DNA of 64,000 nt. Origin: Dyella sp. 2HG41-7 (lineage in GTDB: Bacteria; Pseudomonadota; Gammaproteobacteria; Xanthomonadales; Rhodanobacteraceae). Position 1 is the stretch's first letter. Each line of letters starts with the position of its first letter. This document shows positions 53,875 through 62,606 of this stretch, piece after piece. A model generated the notes under the pieces. That model did not search any database. It saw only the letters and a program-made list of their open reading frames with translations, and was not told where the DNA came from. Where the stretch lies: contig NZ_JAJEJV010000004.1 of assembly GCF_021390675.1 (NCBI RefSeq), positions 1,178,001-1,242,000 on the forward strand, given 5' to 3'. The position numbers were made by a program, and so were the translations under genes.

Positions 53875-54356
53875 GCGTTCATCGCCTTTTGCATGCGCCT
53901 GCTTTTGAGCGGGGGCAAGATTGTGCGCAAAAGACAGCACGTGGACGCAAATACTTCACAGATGAGATGCCTCTGTAAAATTAATGTAAAGCATATGTGG
54001 GATTGTGCTAAGGTATCGCTAAGGAAACGTGACCGCTTCCTCCCTGCTTGAGCGTCGTTAGAGCGCTTGGGTTAAGCGCACGGATCAGCTGTTTGCACGA
54101 AGTTGTCTAGGGTCATGTTCCAGGGTCGAACTCGTTTGGCGTCGACTCGCTAGAAACAAAAAAACCTAGGGAATCCAAGAAAGGCCGCTGCGGTTCATGA
54201 GACCCATGAGCCCGAGCTTTTTTTGTGTCGAAGGATCGCCGCGTAGCAATGGTCAGGAAGGCCGGCTGATGTCGTGTTATCGCAAAAATGGTTGAACGGT
54301 CATGACAAGCGGTACCTAGAAATCTCGAATTCAAAAACAGGACTACGGGGCTCTTC
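53875..54356. other. Long leader/intergenic region before the TonB receptor
   Basis: A stretch of 482 bases without a supported gene. It is less GC-rich than its surroundings (for example around 53970-54010). It holds a gcgctt/aagcgc hairpin at 54063-54079, a cttttg/caaaag inverted pair near 53902-53933 and a T7 run at 54219. A minus-strand frame of 108 codons (54113-54439) overlaps the receptor start and looks random. The receptor ribosome site is GGGG about seven bases before its ATG. A regulated leader is possible but no known riboswitch was matched. Confidence 0.4.
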
Positions 54357-56801
54357 ATGAAACGTACGCATCTTTCCGCAGCGATTGCGATGGCTTGTTG
54401 CATCACCACCAGCGTTGCCATGGCGCAAACCGCCAGCACCGATCAGGCGCAGGCAAACCAGAGCAACAACACCCAGCAGCGCGTCAACGCATCCAGCACG
54501 TCCAACACCACGACGTCCAACGCCACGCAGCGCGACGTGAAGCAAATGTCGGCCGTGACGGTGCAGGCGCAATCGCTGTCGCTCGGCGGCGGTTTGATGT
54601 CGGTGCAGATCGCTCCGAAAGCCGTGTCGACGATCACCCGCGACGCCATCGAAAAGGCGAGCCCGGGCAGCAACTTCACGCAGATGATCTCCAGCATTCC
54701 GGGCGTCAATGCAGCGACTGACGACGTGACCGGTCTGGCGAACGGCCACTACAGCATCCGCGGTTACGACTCTTCCGACATCGGTATGACCGTCAACGGC
54801 GCGCCGATCACCGACACCGGCAGCTACTCCGTGTACGCCACCGAGTACGGCGATTCGGAAAACATGGGCGACATCACCGTGCTGCAAGGCATTCCCGATG
54901 TCGACATGCCCGACTCCGGCGCCAGCGGCGGCCATATCGGCTGGGCCACCATCGATCCGCCGCATCAGGGCGGCGTGGACGTCACGCAGACCATCGGCGG
55001 CAACGACTATCGTCGCACCTTCGTGCGCTTGAACACGGGCGACATGGGTCCGGTGCGTTCCTGGTTGTCGTACTCCGACAACACCGCCGACAAGTGGCGC
55101 GGCAAGGGCACGATGGACGTGACCAAGGTCGACGGCAAGTCGGTGTGGACGATCGACAGCGACGACTCGGTCAGCGCCTCGCTGCAGTACAACCGCGAAA
55201 ACAACTTCGCCTACGAGACTGTTTCCAAGACGCAGGTTGCGCAGAACGGCTACTTCACCGACTACAACACCACGTGGATTCCGCTCGCCGGCCTCACGGG
55301 CACCAAGCTCAAGAGCGCGCTCAGCAACGACTCCAATTACTACGGTCTGCGCACCAACCCGTTCCGCAGCTACCTCTTCAGCCTCGACGGCGAATTCAAG
55401 CTGGCCGACACGCTGCATTTGTCGGTGATTCCGTACTTCTGGTACGGCAACGGCGGCGGCGGCGGTTCGGCCACCGTAACCGAAAGCACGTTGACGACCA
55501 ACCGTTTCGGCAACGCCGATATGGACGTCAACAACAGCGGTTCGGTCGTCAACGGCCAGCAGGGCGTGGTGTATTCGTACTCCGCCGCGCTGACGTATCG
55601 TCCGGGCGTGCTGGTGAAGTTCAACCAGGATTTTGGTCTGGACAACAGCCTGGAATATGGCTTCTGGTACGAAGATTCGCGCAAGACGCAGGACAACAGC
55701 TATTTCCAGGTGAGCGCCGAAGGTCAGCCGGCCAGCTTGTGGGGTAACTCGTATTTCATCACGTACCCGAACGGTGCGCCGATGACCTACTACCACGAGT
55801 ACACCAACACCGAAATCGAGAAGGGCTTCGTTACCGACAACTGGACGCCGAGCGACCAGTGGACCTTCACCGGCGGCGCCGCGTTCCTGCGCGCCAACCG
55901 CAGCGGCTGGGGTTACGACTATCCGAACTCGTTCGCCGGTTCGGTCAGCAAGCAGCAAACCTACACCACGGTCGATCGCAGCTGGAACAAGTTGCTGCCG
56001 ACCGCGGGCATCAAATTCCAGCTCGACGAGAAGAACCAGTTCTACCTCGGCAGCGGCAAGACCTTCCGCGTGCCGACCAACACGGTGGTGCTGCTCAACT
56101 CGTTCGCCGGCGCCGATTTGGCCAAGCCGGAAACGTCGTGGAACACCGATCTGGGCTGGCGCTACTACGGCGATTCGATCTCAGCCAACGCCGACTTGTA
56201 CAACAGCAACTACAACAACAAGCAGGAAAGCTCGTACGACAACGCCACGGGCCAGACCTACTACACCGCGATCCATCGCATGCACATGCGCGGTTTCAAC
56301 GGTGAGCTGAGCTACAAGTTCGCGCAGGATTGGACGGTGTACAGCTCCTACACCTACACCAAGGCTGAAATCGTCGGCAGCATCGATGGTGGCGGCGACG
56401 GCATCTATCCGACCGACGGCAAGATGATGCCCGATACGGCCAAGCACATCGGCAACCTCAGCCTGAGCTACGACGACACGCATCTGTGGGCGCAGTTGAC
56501 TGGCCGCGTCACCAGCTCGCTGTACGGCGACTACATGAACACCGAACACGTCGGCGGATTCACCACGTTCACCTTCAACGCCGGCTATCGCTTCGGCGAT
56601 TGGGATTGGTTGAAGAAGCCGTACGTCAAGGTGAACGTGTCCAACCTCACCGACAAGCGCGCTTTCTCCTACGTCGGTTCGGCGCAGTTCTTGGCCGCCG
56701 CGGCTGCGAAGCAGTTCCCGTCGCTGTACTCCACCACGCCGTACTACGGCTTGCTGCAGCCGCGCACGTACATGGTGACGGTGGGCGCTTCGTTTAACTG
56801 A
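54357..56801 (+). CDS. TonB-dependent outer-membrane receptor
   Basis: The 814-residue protein has a signal peptide (cleavage after about residue 24, AMAQT) and a linker of about 35 residues rich in Asn, Gln, Ser and Thr. The TonB box is probably within MSAVTVQAQ. The plug domain (about 70-190) has STITRDAIEKASPGSNFTQMI, the SIPGVNA motif and YSIRGYDSSDIGMTVNGAPI, and a 22-strand-type beta-barrel ends in an aromatic-rich C-terminus (VTVGASFN). Such receptors import siderophores, vitamins or glycans with TonB energy; the substrate cannot be told. No transporter or regulator gene adjoins it. Confidence 0.92.
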   Translation: MKRTHLSAAIAMACCITTSVAMAQTASTDQAQANQSNNTQQRVNASSTSNTTTSNATQRDVKQMSAVTVQAQSLSLGGGLMSVQIAPKAVSTITRDAIEKASPGSNFTQMISSIPGVNAATDDVTGLANGHYSIRGYDSSDIGMTVNGAPITDTGSYSVYATEYGDSENMGDITVLQGIPDVDMPDSGASGGHIGWATIDPPHQGGVDVTQTIGGNDYRRTFVRLNTGDMGPVRSWLSYSDNTADKWRGKGTMDVTKVDGKSVWTIDSDDSVSASLQYNRENNFAYETVSKTQVAQNGYFTDYNTTWIPLAGLTGTKLKSALSNDSNYYGLRTNPFRSYLFSLDGEFKLADTLHLSVIPYFWYGNGGGGGSATVTESTLTTNRFGNADMDVNNSGSVVNGQQGVVYSYSAALTYRPGVLVKFNQDFGLDNSLEYGFWYEDSRKTQDNSYFQVSAEGQPASLWGNSYFITYPNGAPMTYYHEYTNTEIEKGFVTDNWTPSDQWTFTGGAAFLRANRSGWGYDYPNSFAGSVSKQQTYTTVDRSWNKLLPTAGIKFQLDEKNQFYLGSGKTFRVPTNTVVLLNSFAGADLAKPETSWNTDLGWRYYGDSISANADLYNSNYNNKQESSYDNATGQTYYTAIHRMHMRGFNGELSYKFAQDWTVYSSYTYTKAEIVGSIDGGGDGIYPTDGKMMPDTAKHIGNLSLSYDDTHLWAQLTGRVTSSLYGDYMNTEHVGGFTTFTFNAGYRFGDWDWLKKPYVKVNVSNLTDKRAFSYVGSAQFLAAAAAKQFPSLYSTTPYYGLLQPRTYMVTVGASFN

Positions 56802-56818
56802 TAGGCGTCCATGCGATA

Positions 56819-56844
56819 ACCCCTCTTCGTTTTTGGAGAGGGGT
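56819..56844 (+). terminator. Hairpin after the TonB receptor gene
   Basis: An 8-bp perfect stem (56819-56826 with 56837-56844) with a ten-base T-rich loop lies 17 bases after the receptor stop. No T tract follows, so by itself it is probably a 3'-end protecting stem. The stronger terminator lies 25 bases further on. Confidence 0.5.
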
Positions 56845-56869
56845 ATCGAAAGTTACCTAGCTCCAAGCA

Positions 56870-56898
56870 AAACGCCCTGTCTCGAACGGGGCGTTTTT
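56870..56898 (+). terminator. Intrinsic terminator between the TonB receptor and ppnN
   Basis: Stem aaacgccc (56870-56877) with gggcgttt (56889-56896), followed by a T run ending at 56898. It is flanked by A residues upstream, so it can work in both directions. It ends about 106 bases before the ppnN start and separates the two genes. Confidence 0.8.
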
Positions 56899-57004
56899 GT
56901 GTGGATCGACGTTGACCGCGCTGTGCCTCAGGCGAGATGCTAGACGGCCGCGAACGCCGAAGCATTCACGCGTCGTGGAGGATGCGACCCTGGAGAATGA
57001 TGGA

Positions 57005-58405
57005 ATGAACGATACGCAGATCGACAAGTCCGGCAAACCCGCCACCGTCAGCGCCCGCATTTCGCCGGCCGGCGGTCTGGATATTCTTTCTCGCAACGAA
57101 GTGATTCGTTTGCGCGACGCCAGCGGTTCGGGACTGCACGGTTTGCTGCGTCGTTGCGCGCTCGCGGTGTTGACGTCGGGCGATATCGGCGACGATCCGC
57201 GCGGCATGTTCGAGCAGTATCCGGATTTCGACATTCAAGTCTTGCAGCAAGATCGCGGCATCAAGATCGAGCTATCGCACGCGCCGGCCAAGGCGTTCGT
57301 CGACGGACATATCATTCGTGGTATCAACGAACTGCTGGTGGCGGTGGTACGCGACATCGTTTACGTATCCACGCAGCTGGAGCAGGGCGGTTTCGATCTC
57401 GACGATTCAGTAGGCATCACGCACGCCGTGTTCGAAATTCTGCGCAACGCGCGCATTCTCAAGCCGCAGATCGATCCCAATTTAGTGGTGTGCTGGGGCG
57501 GTCATTCGATCGCGCGCGACGAATACGAATACACCAAGTCGGTCGGTTATCAGCTCGGTTTGCGGGGCATGGATATCTGCACGGGTTGCGGTCCGGGCGC
57601 GATGAAAGGGCCGATGAAAGGCGCCACCATTGCGCACGCCAAACAGCGTCATCGCAACAATCGCTATATCGGCGTGACCGAGCCGGGCATCATCGCGGCC
57701 GAATCGCCGAATCCGATCGTGAATCAGCTGGTGATCATGCCGGATATCGAGAAACGACTTGAGGCGTTCGTGCGCATGGGACACTGCATCATCGTGTTCC
57801 CCGGCGGCGTCGGCACGGCGGAAGAAATTCTTTATCTGCTCGGCATTCTTCTGCATCCGGATAACGCGGGCATTCCGTTTCCGCTGATCTTTACCGGACC
57901 GAAGCAATCGGCGGCGTACTTCGAGCAGATCGATATGTTCCTGAAATTGGCGCTGGGCGACGACGTGGCGCAGCACTACAAGATCATCGTGGACGATCCG
58001 ATCGCCGTCGCGCACGCCGCGACGCGTGGTGTCGACAAGGTTCGCAATCATCGCCTGGACAACAAGGATGCGTTCTTCTTCAACTGGTCGTTGAACATTC
58101 CGCTCACTTTCCAGCAACCCTTTATGCCGACGCACGAGGCGATGCGTGGGCTGGCGATTCATCGCAATCGTCCGCGTCACGAGCTCGCCGCCGATCTGCG
58201 TCGCGCCTTCTCGGGCATCGTCGCGGGCAATGTGAAGGACGAAGGGGTGCGCGCCATCGAACAATACGGCCCGTTCGAAATCGATGGCGAGCCGGAGATC
58301 ATGCGCGCGCTCGACCGCCTGCTGCAGGCTTTTGTGCAGCAGCACCGCATGAAACTCCCGGGCAGCAGCGCCTATGTGCCGTGCTATCGCGTGCTAACGA
58401 ACTGA
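57005..58405 (+). CDS. ppnN: Nucleotide 5'-monophosphate nucleosidase PpnN (LOG family, YgdH)
   Basis: Protein of 466 residues with an N-terminal YgdH-type domain, a central LOG/lysine-decarboxylase-like Rossmann domain with the MDICTGCGPGAMKGPMKGA and FPGGVGTAEEILYLLGILLHP motifs (PGGxGTxxE), and the C-terminal extension specific to PpnN. The enzyme splits purine and pyrimidine nucleoside monophosphates to base and ribose-5-phosphate; in E. coli it is activated by (p)ppGpp. I use the ATG at 57005, eight bases after GGAG. The open frame upstream has no family likeness. Confidence 0.94.
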   Translation: MNDTQIDKSGKPATVSARISPAGGLDILSRNEVIRLRDASGSGLHGLLRRCALAVLTSGDIGDDPRGMFEQYPDFDIQVLQQDRGIKIELSHAPAKAFVDGHIIRGINELLVAVVRDIVYVSTQLEQGGFDLDDSVGITHAVFEILRNARILKPQIDPNLVVCWGGHSIARDEYEYTKSVGYQLGLRGMDICTGCGPGAMKGPMKGATIAHAKQRHRNNRYIGVTEPGIIAAESPNPIVNQLVIMPDIEKRLEAFVRMGHCIIVFPGGVGTAEEILYLLGILLHPDNAGIPFPLIFTGPKQSAAYFEQIDMFLKLALGDDVAQHYKIIVDDPIAVAHAATRGVDKVRNHRLDNKDAFFFNWSLNIPLTFQQPFMPTHEAMRGLAIHRNRPRHELAADLRRAFSGIVAGNVKDEGVRAIEQYGPFEIDGEPEIMRALDRLLQAFVQQHRMKLPGSSAYVPCYRVLTN

Positions 58406-58432
58406 ATACCGGGCGGAAATCCACGCGCTGGC

Positions 58433-58463
58433 TTGACAGCCCAGCGGCCGTTCCGCACACTAT
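58433..58463 (+). promoter_or_regulatory. Promoter of the tRNA-Asn gene
   Basis: A consensus -35 TTGACA (58433-58438) is followed by a CACTAT -10 (58458-58463) after 19 bases. Transcription would start near 58470, a few bases before the tRNA. The spacer is slightly long, so the exact -10 is uncertain, but the placement is what a tRNA promoter needs. It lies 27 bases after the ppnN stop. Confidence 0.6.
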
Positions 58464-58473
58464 GCAGCTCCCC

Positions 58474-58550
58474 GCCCGAATAGCTCAGCCGGTTAGAGCA
58501 CTTGACTGTTAATCAGGGGGTCGTTGGTTCGAGTCCAACTTCGGGCGCCA
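58474..58550 (+). tRNA. tRNA-Asn (anticodon GTT), CCA encoded
   Basis: The cloverleaf can be drawn fully: acceptor gcccgaa/ttcgggc, D stem gctc/gagc with ggtta loop, anticodon stem cttga/tcagg enclosing ctGTTaa (GTT at 58508-58510), and T arm gttgg-ttcgagt-ccaac. Discriminator G and CCA end at 58550. It reads AAC/AAU codons. Confidence 0.97.
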
Positions 58551-58557
58551 AATTCAG

Positions 58558-58588
58558 AAAAGGGCCTACCTCGCGGTAGGCCCTTTTC
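58558..58588 (+). terminator. Intrinsic terminator after tRNA-Asn
   Basis: A perfect 13-bp stem (58558-58570 with 58575-58587) and tcgc loop starts with A4 and ends with T4, seven bases after the CCA. It can stop transcripts from both sides, including that of the convergent permease gene. Confidence 0.9.
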
Positions 58589-58630
58589 TATTCACGGACA
58601 TGCTCCGCTGCGGCGACAAAAAATATCGCG

Positions 58631-60073
58631 CTACGGATGCGGATCGGCGCACAAGTCGGTTTTTGCCGAATCGTTCGCCGCGTTCAGATGGCTATGCCGG
58701 CGCCCGTAGCCGAAGTACACGAACAGCCCTAGCAACAGCCACAGCGCAAACCGCCAATACGTGATCGTGGGCAATCCCCAGATCAGCCAGCACGAGAAGC
58801 CGACGCCGATCAGCGGCACCAGCGGCACCCACGGCGTGCGGAACGGTCGCTCCATCTCGGGATGACGCCAGCGCAATACGGCCACCGCGGTGCAGATCAC
58901 GATAAACGCGCCAAGCACGCCGATATTGACCAGCTTGGCCAGCTCATCCAGGGGGAACAATCCGGATGCCGTGGCCGTCACCACGCCCAACAAGAAAGTA
59001 GTGCGATGAGGTGTATGCCAGCGCGGATGCACCTTGGAAAACCAGGCAGGCAGCAAACCGTCGCGCGACAACGCAAACCAGATGCGCGCACCGGCGAGCA
59101 AGTTGGCGAAGATCACACTGGTGATGCCGCAGATTGAGGCTAGCGAAATTGCCACCATCACCTGCGGCATGCCGATGGCGCTGAACGCGCTCGCAACCGG
59201 CGCGGGCGTATCCAGCGTCGTGTACGGCACGATGCCCGTCAGCACAAGGCAGATCGCGAAATACAGCACCATCGCGATGCCGAGCGATAACAGCACCGCG
59301 CGTGGCAGATCGCGTTGCGGATGGCGCGATTCTTCTGCTGCCGTCGTGAGCATGTCGTAACCGAATACCGCAAAGAACACCACAGCCGCGCCAGTCACGA
59401 CGCCGTGCATGCCGAACGGCATAAACGGATGCCATCGTTCCGGTTTCACATAAGCGACGCCGGCAATCACGATGCCGGCTGCAGCGGCGATCTTGATCGC
59501 CACGATCGTGGTGTTGAATCGTGCGCCCCACTGCATGCGCATCGCGAGCAATACGGTGATGAGCAGCGAAATCGCGACGGCCGGTAGATTGAACCAACGC
59601 CCTGGCGCGCTGCCGTACGCCCCTTGCGCCCATGTCGGCAGATGCAGGCCCGCCGCGTCCAGCAGCGCTTGCACGTAACCGGACCATCCCACCGCAACGA
59701 CGGCGGCAATCAATGCGTATTCAAGCAGCAGATCCCAGCCGATGATCCATCCGGCGAATTCGCCGAGCACGGCATAGCCATACGTGTACGCGCTGCCTGA
59801 TACCGGAATCAGCCCGGAAAATTCGGCATAGCACAGCGCCGCCGCCGCGCTGGCGATACCGGCGAGCAGAAAAGACACCACGACGGCGGGCCCCGCCTGC
59901 GTCGCGGCGACGGTGCCTGTGAGCACAAAAATGCCGACGCCGATAATGCCGCCCAATCCGATCGCCGTGAGCTGCCACAAACCAAGCACGCGTCGCAGTC
60001 CGCTGCGTGCTCCGGCTTCTTGTTGCATGGCCGCGACGGATTTGCGTCGGGCCATGTCGGTGATCACGCTCAT
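58631..60073 (-). CDS. APC-family amino acid permease (possible hydroxyproline importer)
   Basis: Membrane transporter of 480 residues with about 12 hydrophobic helices. The first reads LWQLTAIGLGGIIGVGIFVLTG, the Gly-rich APC/CAT helix 1 motif (GxGIGxGIF), and AEESRHPQRDLPRAV is the helix 6-7 loop seen in cationic amino-acid transporter-like permeases. I start at the ATG at 60073 with GGGGA six bases upstream. It is the last gene of the catabolic run, 45 bases after the dehydrogenase, so uptake of hydroxyproline or a related compound is inferred from context; the substrate itself is not readable. Confidence 0.82.
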   Translation of the reverse strand: MSVITDMARRKSVAAMQQEAGARSGLRRVLGLWQLTAIGLGGIIGVGIFVLTGTVAATQAGPAVVVSFLLAGIASAAAALCYAEFSGLIPVSGSAYTYGYAVLGEFAGWIIGWDLLLEYALIAAVVAVGWSGYVQALLDAAGLHLPTWAQGAYGSAPGRWFNLPAVAISLLITVLLAMRMQWGARFNTTIVAIKIAAAAGIVIAGVAYVKPERWHPFMPFGMHGVVTGAAVVFFAVFGYDMLTTAAEESRHPQRDLPRAVLLSLGIAMVLYFAICLVLTGIVPYTTLDTPAPVASAFSAIGMPQVMVAISLASICGITSVIFANLLAGARIWFALSRDGLLPAWFSKVHPRWHTPHRTTFLLGVVTATASGLFPLDELAKLVNIGVLGAFIVICTAVAVLRWRHPEMERPFRTPWVPLVPLIGVGFSCWLIWGLPTITYWRFALWLLLGLFVYFGYGRRHSHLNAANDSAKTDLCADPHP

Positions 60074-60118
60074 GCTGTTCCCCTGCCGTTGAATTCGCAT
60101 CAGCCCACGACGTTTCGC

Positions 60119-61699
60119 TTAGGCAATATCGTTGTTCGTCCACGTCCCGTCGATCAGTCGTTGCACGCCACCGGGATTGCGATTGCGCAATTCGGTCGGC
60201 AGTAAATGTTCCGGCACATTGTCGTAGCTCTGCAGCATCGTGAAACGACGAATCGATGCGGGCATGCCCACCGACGTGAAACCCGAATGACTGGTGCTTG
60301 GGTAGGGGCCACCATGATTCATCGCCGCGCTTACGGCAACGCCCGTCGGCATTTTGTTGGCGATCAGTCGGCCGACCTTTGTGCGCAACGTCGGCGCAAG
60401 TGCATGCCATGCATCGTCGTCGCTACCATCGCTGGCGCGATAGATCGTGCCGGTGAGATTGCCTTCGAACGACGCGGCGATTTTTTGCATGGCCGATGTA
60501 TTGGGCGCATGCACGATCAAACTGACTGGGCCGAATGCTTCCGTCTGCAGCGCTTGCGCCTGCGCCATAAAAGCGTCGCCGCTTACGCTGAGCAAGGTGG
60601 GTTGGAATCGGTAGCCCTCGCCAGCATCGCCACCCGTCAACCGCTGCGCGCCTGCGGTACGCAGATCGTTCACGGCATGCACAAGGTTCTGCTGCACGCC
60701 ACGCGAGAACAACACCTTGGGTTCGGCCTCAGCAAACAATCGTGTCGCTGCCGCGAGGAACGCATCGCCATGTGCGCCGCTGGGCACGATCACAATGCCG
60801 GGATTGGTGCAGAACTGTCCGCTGCCCATCGTGCACGACGCAAAGAATTCCTGCGCCAACGCATCGCCGCGTTCAGCGAGTGCGCCTGGAAGCAGAAACA
60901 CCGGATTGACGCTGGAAAGCTCCGCATAAATCGGCACACCCGCTTTATCCGCGGCGGCCTTGAGTGCGAGGCCGCCCGCGCGGCTGCCTGTAAAGCCGAT
61001 GGCGCCCAATCGCACATCGCCAGCCCAAGCAAGGCCAAGCGCGTTGTCGAAGTGATAAAGCATTTGCACTGCCGCCGCGGGCAATCCCGTCTTGAGCAAC
61101 GCGTCGTGCGCAAGCTGCGCTAGACGTTGGCTGGTCTCCGGATGCGACGGATGCGCTTTGGCGATCACCGGATTGCGCGCGGCTATGGCCGATGCGAAAT
61201 CGCTGCCGGCGATGGCATTGAACGCGAACGGAAAATTATTGGGGCCGAACACGAGCACAGGTTTGTTGAGCGGCGCGCGATGCGCACGCAATCCACCTTG
61301 GGTGTCGATCACCGGATCCGTCCATGCATAGTCGCGCACGTCTTTGGCGGCAAGGCGAAGCTGATGGCTGGTGCGCGGCAACTCCACCGCGCGCAAGCGC
61401 GGCTCGGCGGGCAACGCGGTTTCCGCGTGCGCCAACGCCACCAGCCGATCGGCATCGGCATCGATGGCGGCAGCATAGGCGTCGAGAAAATCCGCGATGC
61501 GTTCCGGTGGGGTGGCGCTCAATGCATCGGCCGCGTCGATGGCGGCGCGCATCGACGCTTCGATATCGGCGATGCCGCTGATCGGGAAAGCTGGGCCGAT
61601 GGCCTCAGCGCGGCTGGGATCTTCCGCGCGGAAGCTGCCGTGCGCATCCAGCGATGCGCACCAGCGACCTCCAATCAGCACTTGCTCGAACGTAGTCAT
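60119..61699 (-). CDS. Alpha-ketoglutaric semialdehyde dehydrogenase
   Basis: NAD(P)-dependent aldehyde dehydrogenase of 526 residues. It has the cofactor region VFGPNNFPFAFNAIAGSDFASA, catalytic Glu in YAELSSVNPVF and nucleophile Cys in GSGQFCTNPG (about 300). It resembles 2,5-dioxopentanoate dehydrogenases of sugar-acid and hydroxyproline pathways more than betaine- or succinate-type enzymes. Next to a DHDPS-family deaminase and a flavin dehydrogenase it would oxidise alpha-ketoglutaric semialdehyde to 2-oxoglutarate. The ATG at 61699 lies one base after the upstream stop, so coupling is likely. Confidence 0.88.
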   Translation of the reverse strand: MTTFEQVLIGGRWCASLDAHGSFRAEDPSRAEAIGPAFPISGIADIEASMRAAIDAADALSATPPERIADFLDAYAAAIDADADRLVALAHAETALPAEPRLRAVELPRTSHQLRLAAKDVRDYAWTDPVIDTQGGLRAHRAPLNKPVLVFGPNNFPFAFNAIAGSDFASAIAARNPVIAKAHPSHPETSQRLAQLAHDALLKTGLPAAAVQMLYHFDNALGLAWAGDVRLGAIGFTGSRAGGLALKAAADKAGVPIYAELSSVNPVFLLPGALAERGDALAQEFFASCTMGSGQFCTNPGIVIVPSGAHGDAFLAAATRLFAEAEPKVLFSRGVQQNLVHAVNDLRTAGAQRLTGGDAGEGYRFQPTLLSVSGDAFMAQAQALQTEAFGPVSLIVHAPNTSAMQKIAASFEGNLTGTIYRASDGSDDDAWHALAPTLRTKVGRLIANKMPTGVAVSAAMNHGGPYPSTSHSGFTSVGMPASIRRFTMLQSYDNVPEHLLPTELRNRNPGGVQRLIDGTWTNNDIA

Positions 61700-61700
61700 C

Positions 61701-62606
61701 TTAGATACCCGGCTTGGTCGCAATCGCGTGATCGATAATCTTCAGCGCATGCTCGCGTTCGGCGCTGGCGACGGGCAAGCGTGGTGCGCGCACGCGCTCG
61801 CTGCCCGTGTTGGTTTTTTCCTGCACCAGCTTAATCAGTTGCACGAAGGTCGGCACGGTATCCAGGCGCAACAGCGGAAGAAACCAGCTATACAAACTTT
61901 CGGCCGCTTTCGGTCCGCCGTCGCGCGCGAGCTCGAACAGCTTTACCGATTCCTTCGGATACGCATTCACCAGACCGGCGATCCAGCCCACGGCGCCCAT
62001 GCTGACACCTTCGACGATGGCATCGTCCATCCCCACCAGCAATTGCAGGCGATCGCCGAGCAACGCGCGAATGCCGGCGAAGCGACGTACGTCGCCGGAG
62101 GATTCCTTCACGGCTTGCAGATTCGGGTATTTCGCCGCGAGCTCCGCGATGTGCGCGGGCGTGAAGTCGGTTTTGTACGCAACGGGATTGTTGTAAAGCA
62201 TGCAAGGCAAATCGGTGGCTTCGATTACGGCGCGCACATGCGCGCCCATTTCGCGCCAGTCAGTGGAATACACGTACGGCGGCAACACCATCAATCCGCC
62301 GCAACCGATGGCTTTCGCTTCCTTGGCCAAACGTACGGCTTCGCGCGTGGAGAGTGCGGCAATGCCGGGGATCACCGGTGCACGACCTTCCAGCGCGCTC
62401 ACCAGTGTGCGCAATATCTCGAGCTTTTCCTCGAAGCTCAGCGTCGCCGCTTCGCCCAACGAACCCAGCGGCACGATGCCTCGGCAACCAGCATCGATCA
62501 TCTGCTTTGCGTGTTTGGCGAGAAACGCGTGGTCGACCTGATCGTCGGCGGTAAAGGGCGTGGTGATGGCGGGCAGTACGCCGTGCCACATCGATGCGTT
62601 GCTCAT
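61701..62606 (-). CDS. DHDPS-family lyase, probable 1-pyrroline-4-hydroxy-2-carboxylate deaminase
   Basis: TIM-barrel aldolase-class protein of 301 residues in the dihydrodipicolinate synthase family. It has PAITTPFTADDQVD, the GIVPLGSLGEAATLS loop (GxxGE), MLYNNPVAYKTDF and the Schiff-base Lys in LQAVKESSGD (near 168). Members in hydroxyproline operons deaminate Pyr4H2C to alpha-ketoglutaric semialdehyde, the substrate of the dehydrogenase next door. 2-Keto-3-deoxy-sugar dehydratase is the alternative. ATG overlaps the oxidoreductase stop (ATGA). Confidence 0.88.
   Translation of the reverse strand: MSNASMWHGVLPAITTPFTADDQVDHAFLAKHAKQMIDAGCRGIVPLGSLGEAATLSFEEKLEILRTLVSALEGRAPVIPGIAALSTREAVRLAKEAKAIGCGGLMVLPPYVYSTDWREMGAHVRAVIEATDLPCMLYNNPVAYKTDFTPAHIAELAAKYPNLQAVKESSGDVRRFAGIRALLGDRLQLLVGMDDAIVEGVSMGAVGWIAGLVNAYPKESVKLFELARDGGPKAAESLYSWFLPLLRLDTVPTFVQLIKLVQEKTNTGSERVRAPRLPVASAEREHALKIIDHAIATKPGI

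Noticed and set aside
52117-53940. Minus-strand frame of 607 codons opposite the OlsF-like gene
   Set aside because: Its His/Gln/Arg-rich sequence is the antisense of GC-rich codons; the plus-strand gene has clear domains and a good ribosome site.
54240-54290. Stretch ggtcaggaaggccggctgat resembling a cobalamin-riboswitch B12 box before the TonB receptor
   Set aside because: The other conserved riboswitch blocks (the GGTG and GCCACTG segments at the right spacing) could not be found upstream, so the likeness is probably chance.
54113-54439. Minus-strand 108-codon open frame overlapping the TonB receptor start
   Set aside because: It crosses the receptor signal peptide and ribosome site and has no protein-like motif; treated as chance.
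54300-55958. Minus-strand frame of 552 codons opposite the TonB receptor
   Set aside because: Antisense shadow; the receptor on the plus strand has signal peptide, plug and barrel features.
56819-56844. Calling the hairpin directly after the TonB receptor a full rho-independent terminator
   Set aside because: No T tract follows it; a better terminator lies at 56870-56898, so it is listed only with low confidence.
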